64,000 bases of DNA from Megalonaias nervosa (lineage: Eukaryota > Mollusca > Bivalvia > Unionida > Unionidae), in the NCBI GenBank assembly GCA_016617855.1, contig JAECUM010001894.1, positions 1 to 64,000 of the forward strand, given 5' to 3'. Of the stretch, positions 59,021 through 64,000 are shown piece after piece (the stretch's first letter is position 1; each line of letters begins with the position of its first letter). A program made the translations under genes and the position numbers. A model generated the notes under the pieces. The model was given only the letters and a program-made list of their open reading frames with translations, ran no database searches and was not told the origin of the DNA.

Positions 59021-60231
59021 TGTTATCTGTATTTAATTTGTATTTGTATTACTTCTTCTCCATGATTATAAGTTATAATTCTATTTTGGACTTGACCTTG
59101 TCCAAAATCAAATTCACTGTGTTCCTAACTAGAAACATGGATGATGTTTTTACTTTAGTAAACAAATTATACATAGCTAATATTTTTTCTATGAGTGTGA
59201 ATTTAATATTAGAATCATTATCAATAGAAGTAAATATATTTATTGGGGTCTGGGTCATGGTTATTGGAATTCCCCCATAAAAATACCTAGCTTACCTGAT
59301 GCTTACCACATCCTTATTATAATTTTAGTAACAGATTTTATCTTGTAAACATCTTGAAATGTTCTAGAATGGAAAAATCCATCAAGTCATAGTGTTTCCA
59401 GAAAATGCTAATTGTGACCTAGGTCAGGTAGAGGGCTTTATAATCTTGTTTACCTGAGAAATTACTCATTCCAGCAATAACATCTGAAGCAGAAATCAGT
59501 CTCATTGTTTTGTTCAGTATTTAATTTGGATTTATTTATTTAATCAAATTACATATTATTCACTGGAAATACAAAGTGCTCTTAAATAATATTCTTGGAC
59601 AGAAACATTGGGTTGGAATTATATTAAAGTCAGAGAAGGACTGGGGCCCCGAGTGGCCGAGTGGTCTAAAGCGCTCTCCGTTACGGATCACTGCCATCTC
59701 ACCTCTGTCTGCGTAGGTTCGAGTCTAGGATTCAGCGAATGTGGATATGTGAGAAAGCTTGCCAGTAGCTTCTCGTGGGTCGGTGGTTCTTACCGGGGAT
59801 TTCCCGGTTTCTTCCTCCACCATTAATACTGGCCGCCATGTATAGCCTATTGTGTGCTGAAAAATGGCGTTAAGCCCCACAACAACAACAACAACAACAG
59901 AGAAGGACATCTTGGATTTTATTATTGTGATTAATTGGAAGACTGTTTGTACTTCGTCACACTTTAGGCTACATTGGTACATTCAAGACTACGGGCACAT
60001 CAGCGCCTTCAGCACTGGATCTTATTTTGAACACCAGTGGAATTTAATTAGAACTTTATTCATTAGGACTTGTGATAAAAGTTTTTGGACTATTTTGGGA
60101 TTTAATTTGCATTACTGTAATTTCTTTTTAAATTATCACTTTTTATTCTAGAGAAATAAATTATTTGTTGAATTTTACAAAATGTATTGGTTTTCACTCT
60201 TTTACTTATTTAATACCATAGGGTTGTAATA
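59021..60231 (+). mobile_element. Solo LTR of the gypsy family, carrying a SINE-B
   Basis: Reverse-complement match along its length to the LTR at 14009-14942. Shared blocks include ttggacttgaccttgtccaaa, agaaaatgctaattgtgacc, aaatacaaa-gtgctct and ctagagaaataaattatttg. It starts tgttatctgtatttaattt and ends gttgtaata, flanked by gtggtg at 59015-59020 and 60232-60237. Removing the SINE leaves about 944 bp, close to the 934 bp of the other LTR. No internal retrotransposon sequence adjoins, so it is a solo LTR. Confidence 0.87.
59642..59897 (+). mobile_element. SINE-B copy 7, full length, 11-bp duplication
   Basis: The best SINE-B. The head has gagtggccgagtggtctaaa (A-box, tRNA-Leu/Ser-like) and aggttcgagtct (B-box). 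The body has gatatgtgagaaagcttgcc, ggtggttcttaccgggg and cttcctccaccattaatact, then ggccgccatgtatagcctat, ggcgttaagccc and a CAA tail. Flanking cagagaaggac occurs at 59631-59641 and 59898-59908. It lies inside the solo gypsy LTR and so is younger than it. Confidence 0.95.
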
Positions 60232-60365
60232 GTGGTGTGGTGTCATAATGGTCTATGCAGATTTTGTTCATCTATGCTGGTAATAGTCCAGGTTAATTTG
60301 TACTGCACATGTCAATGCCAGTACTATTAAAAAAAACAGTTATTTTGGACATTTCCATGCAAGTA

Positions 60366-60965
60366 ATGTTCCAGGCTGGTGATTTAGCCCTTGATGCATG
60401 ATGTTTGAGGTTGGTAAGTTAGTCCTTGATGTATGATCTTCCAGGTTGGTAATTTGGCCCTTGATGTATGATGTTCCAGGTTGGTAATTTAGCACTTGAT
60501 GTATTATGTTTCAGGTTGGTAATTTAACCCTTGATGTATAATGTTCCAGGTAGGTAATTTAGTCCTTGATGTATGATATGCCAGGTTGGTAATTTAGCCA
60601 TTGATGTATAATGTTCCAGGTTGATAATTTATCCCTTTGATGTATGGTGTTCCAGGTTGGCAATTGACCTCTTTATGTATAATGTTCCAGGTTGTTAATT
60701 TAGCCCTTGATGAACTATGTTTCAGGTTGGTGATTTAACCCTTAATATTTAATGTTTCAGGTTGATAATTTAGCCCTTGATGTATGATGTTCCAGGTTGA
60801 TAATTTAGCCTTGGATATATGATGTTCCAGGTTGATAATTTAGCCTTGGATGTATGATGTTCCAGGTTGATAAGTTAGCCCTTTGTGTATAATGTTCCAG
60901 GCTGATAATTTAGCCCTTTGTGTATAATGTTCCAGGTAGGTAATTTAGCCCTTTCTGTCTGATGT
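60366..60965. repeat. 35-bp minisatellite, about seventeen copies
   Basis: Units of atgttccaggttggtaattt then agcccttgatgtatg repeat head to tail with moderate divergence. Some units carry ttga for ttgg or lack one base. Confidence 0.94.
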
Positions 60966-63900
60966 GGAAATGCAGACATATTTGCAAATGATGCATCAGT
61001 ATTGGCTTCAAGTTGTGATGTAAATATTGTACTGGGTACTGAACTCAGATCAGAATATCACGTTATGGTAAGAACAAAATAAAATTGTTGTAAATGATTT
61101 GCAAACAAAATGGATCATAAGAGACTCATCAAAGAAGTTGACAACACCTCTGACAGTTTACAATGGAATGGTTCAGGGTTTGAAAATGTTACATAAAAAA
61201 GCTTTTAGTGGGAATAGTTGGCTCTTTTTCACTGATTTTGAGTTGAAAATGTAATTTTTGAAAAACAAAGTATTTCCTCATTATTTCTGAAGGGTAAATC
61301 AATTCTGGATCAAAGCTGAAATAAGGACTATTTCATTGTTTATTGTCAGTCTAAATTAATCTTGTGGATAAGAGTGGACTTAACTTTCTGACCTATTCAC
61401 CTTTGTATCATTGTACCAGCTATGTGCAGTGCATGATTCAGACACTGTATTGCTATTGCTTAGCCATTTCAAGTACTGTTCTTTGACAGCTAAAATGTTA
61501 AGTTTTCTTTGTAAACTGAACTTCTTACATCTTGTGGTAAGAAAATTTTAAGCAGGAGTTTTGCTGTTTCAAAGTTACATCAGTATTCACAATACACCAT
61601 TTGAACTTTGACCCTCAAAGTTTTGTTCAGAAATGTGAGAAGAGGAATCCCTCATTACGCTTCATTATAGGAATGGAAAATTCCACTCTCAGGAATACAA
61701 ATTTTGTGTCATGTCTAATGCCAAATTCTGACCCATGGGTGGAAGCTTCCTATCCTACTTCAAGCATTTGATGGATGCCATCAGTAGTGTTCTGCAGTCC
61801 CAGTATGAAAATTGAGGAGAGCTGACAGAGAATTTTCATTCGTGCTTATGCAGAAGAGACCATAGGGATTATGCAGGTGTGTGTTTGTGCCAGTAGCAAG
61901 GAACAGGTAGACACTGAACAATAGCCATATTTCAGAAAGATTAGTTTGACCTGTAATAAATATTAAATACGATGTTTTTTGTAAGGATTTCTTTCTTTTG
62001 CCACCTTTTATACTTTATTCAATTACTATCGAGCACGGGTAAAACAAGAAATGAATGCAACACTTGCTAACTAGAATTAGGTTAATCATGAATATTTCTT
62101 GCATGGGTTTTTCCACCAATGTTGTTGAAATGTTCAGTTGTTTTGATCAGCAGGTGTGGAAGAAGATAACAAGCCCCTTCCCACCCTCCTCCAGAAGATG
62201 TAATAATCATTATCTAAGAATGTTATACAAATTTCTTCCTCATTTTTGTTGTGCAGATATGGGAATAATATGTCCACATTTTTTAAAGTGGTTATTGATT
62301 TCCAGACACAGAAATAATGACACTGACTATTTTAGAAATAATGTTATATTTGTTCTTGTTTGACTGATGAAGAGAATGAGGAAAAGACTATCGTAGCATG
62401 TATTAATATGGCAAGTCTGATAAAACTATTCTAGTATTTTCTTAGTCATCATAAAAATAGGAGTCAGTATGAATATTGCAAAAGTTATTTTTAGCCTTGT
62501 GACCATGTTCATTACGCTGTCATGTCAATCCTGCCAAACCAATAGTACCTTCAGTACTTTGATCAGAATGAAATTGTATTATACTGATAAGCACATCATT
62601 GAATGTCATAGAGGCTTAGTGAACATTACAGGTAGAGACTGATATCCAGTTCTGTACCAGACAGAGTATAACAGAAACTGAATTACATTTTGATGTATTT
62701 ATAATGAAACTTGCAGATTTATTTCCTGTGGTAGTTAAGGTGTAATTAAAAAATGTGGTGTAGTTAAGGTGGAGTAATCATGCTTGTACATGGAGTTATA
62801 AGCCATATTAATGTGTAGGAGGTGAACTCTAAATTGCAGCTGATGCTTATTATGTTGTACCTGACTATAATGATGATATTTTATAACTTGCTGACAAATT
62901 TATTTTAAAAATTAATGAAGGATGATTACTTCTAAAGTCTAATTGGGGATTAAAATGGGTCATGTTGCTGTGTCAAATACTTTTTCAAACTGTGTTGGAT
63001 TACCACTTCCGGCAAGTTAATCCAGAATTTCTTGTTTCACAGCAGCATAATTTTTAGGGATTTTCCCTAAAAAGTAATTAATACCTTTGCCCCATTATAA
63101 GGATGATCAAAATATGAAACTTTAGTTTAAATTGTACATGTGAGACCTCTGCTCACTTGTTCCCTCCCATGTCCTGATGTAAGGTTTGGAGGACTTGACA
63201 CTACCATTAATCTGATAAATTAACTTCTCAACTCTGTACTGATGCTTATGCATGGTTTGGGTCTGATCTCGTCTCAACATAAAATCATGCAATTGACATG
63301 GGCAAGTCTCTCTGCAATTCAACAGTGTACAACTGGAATTTCTCTTGGCTTCTGAGTTATGATCAGTTGAAGGTCTCTTTTATTGACATGTACAGTTTCA
63401 GAATCAGATGTCTGACAACTTGTAACTTGATGTGAAGTATATAAATGCTTACATCCTAAGTGCATATGACAGTCGCCTGACAATTCCAAGGACATTCAAG
63501 TCAGGTCAAATGACCAAATCAAATCAACTTTAAAATAAGCAAATGAGTGAAAGTTGCATGTGATTGGTAGCTGGGTCTGATGGAACAGCCATATTGCTGT
63601 GAAATTCAAAATAGTGACAAGAGGTAGTGTTGTCTAAACCCAACTGTAACTCAAGAGCCACAAGAAATACCAGTATACATGTCTAAAATGCACACCGATG
63701 TTTTGGAGATAGATTTGTCAATTGCATGATTTTATGAACAGGTGAGATCAGACCTAAAACTGTCCATCAGTATCAGTACAGGCTTGGTGGATGATTGTCA
63801 GACAACACTATCACTTATTGCAAGTAAGTTTTAAAACTGTAATTATTATGGTAGTTAAATGAATGTGGATGTATTTACAGGACAGCATAAATGGATGGAC

Positions 63901-64000
63901 ATAGAGAGGAATTAGTTCCAGAGCACCAACATCTCTGGGCACATGGACAACACAAGCGGGCAGAGAAGCAAAAGGATATTTGGCATGCAAAATTGCCCTG
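60966..64000. other. Non-coding stretch, no gene seen
   Basis: No transposon, array or confident exon. Frames such as 62055-62363 (102 codons) lack motifs. A small gtagttaaggtg duplication occurs near 62733-62775. The right edge of the window (about 63.84-64.0 kb, minus strand) has an open frame continuing to the border, too short to judge. Confidence 0.45.

Overview
The window reads as AT-rich, gene-poor, repeat-dense DNA from an animal. No confident host gene, rRNA, tRNA gene or CRISPR array is visible, and almost every long open frame lies in a transposon relic, a microsatellite or a minisatellite. The mix of tRNA-headed SINEs with a CA or CAA tail, CR1/L2-group LINEs with ATT tails, a Ty3/gypsy element and hAT-type MITEs suggests a marine invertebrate, perhaps a mollusc or other lophotrochozoan. 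That placement is inference only.

Layout. 1-13.6 kb: quiet DNA with a 108/216-bp higher-order tandem array (1.6-2.5 kb), a degenerate ~150-bp repeat field (3.4-4.5 kb), several SINEs and two hAT-like relics. 13.65-18.8 kb: a decayed Ty3/gypsy element on the minus strand, adjoining a 49-bp array, with the pol order protease, integrase, reverse transcriptase, RNase H (the Gmr1-like order). 18.8-24.4 kb: minisatellites with 27, 39 and ~55 bp units, a second degenerate repeat field and one weak exon candidate. 24.4-34.7 kb: two copies of a ~2-kb solo LTR of a second family, one inserted with a clear 5-bp duplication inside a 58-bp satellite, plus an LTR of the gypsy family. 35.3-37 kb: three more minisatellites. 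38-43 kb: SINEs and another field of the ~150-bp repeat. 43.6-53.5 kb: a nest of transposons. One CR1 copy sits in a SINE. A second CR1 copy sits in another SINE and itself holds a plus-strand L2-like LINE, a LINE 3' fragment and a minisatellite grown from its own coding sequence. 55-64 kb: a 152-bp hAT MITE with perfect 8-bp duplications, a solo gypsy LTR that was later hit by a SINE, and a 35-bp array.

Two SINE families are named here for convenience. SINE-A has a CA tail and six copies. SINE-B has a CAA tail and seven copies. Target-site duplications could be read for several insertions, so the order of events can be reconstructed: SINE-A and SINE-B came before the CR1 insertions; the second CR1 came before the L2-like LINE; the solo gypsy LTR came before the youngest SINE-B. 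The window's interest lies in this layered transposon history and in the unusual number of unrelated minisatellites. No new biochemical system could be supported.
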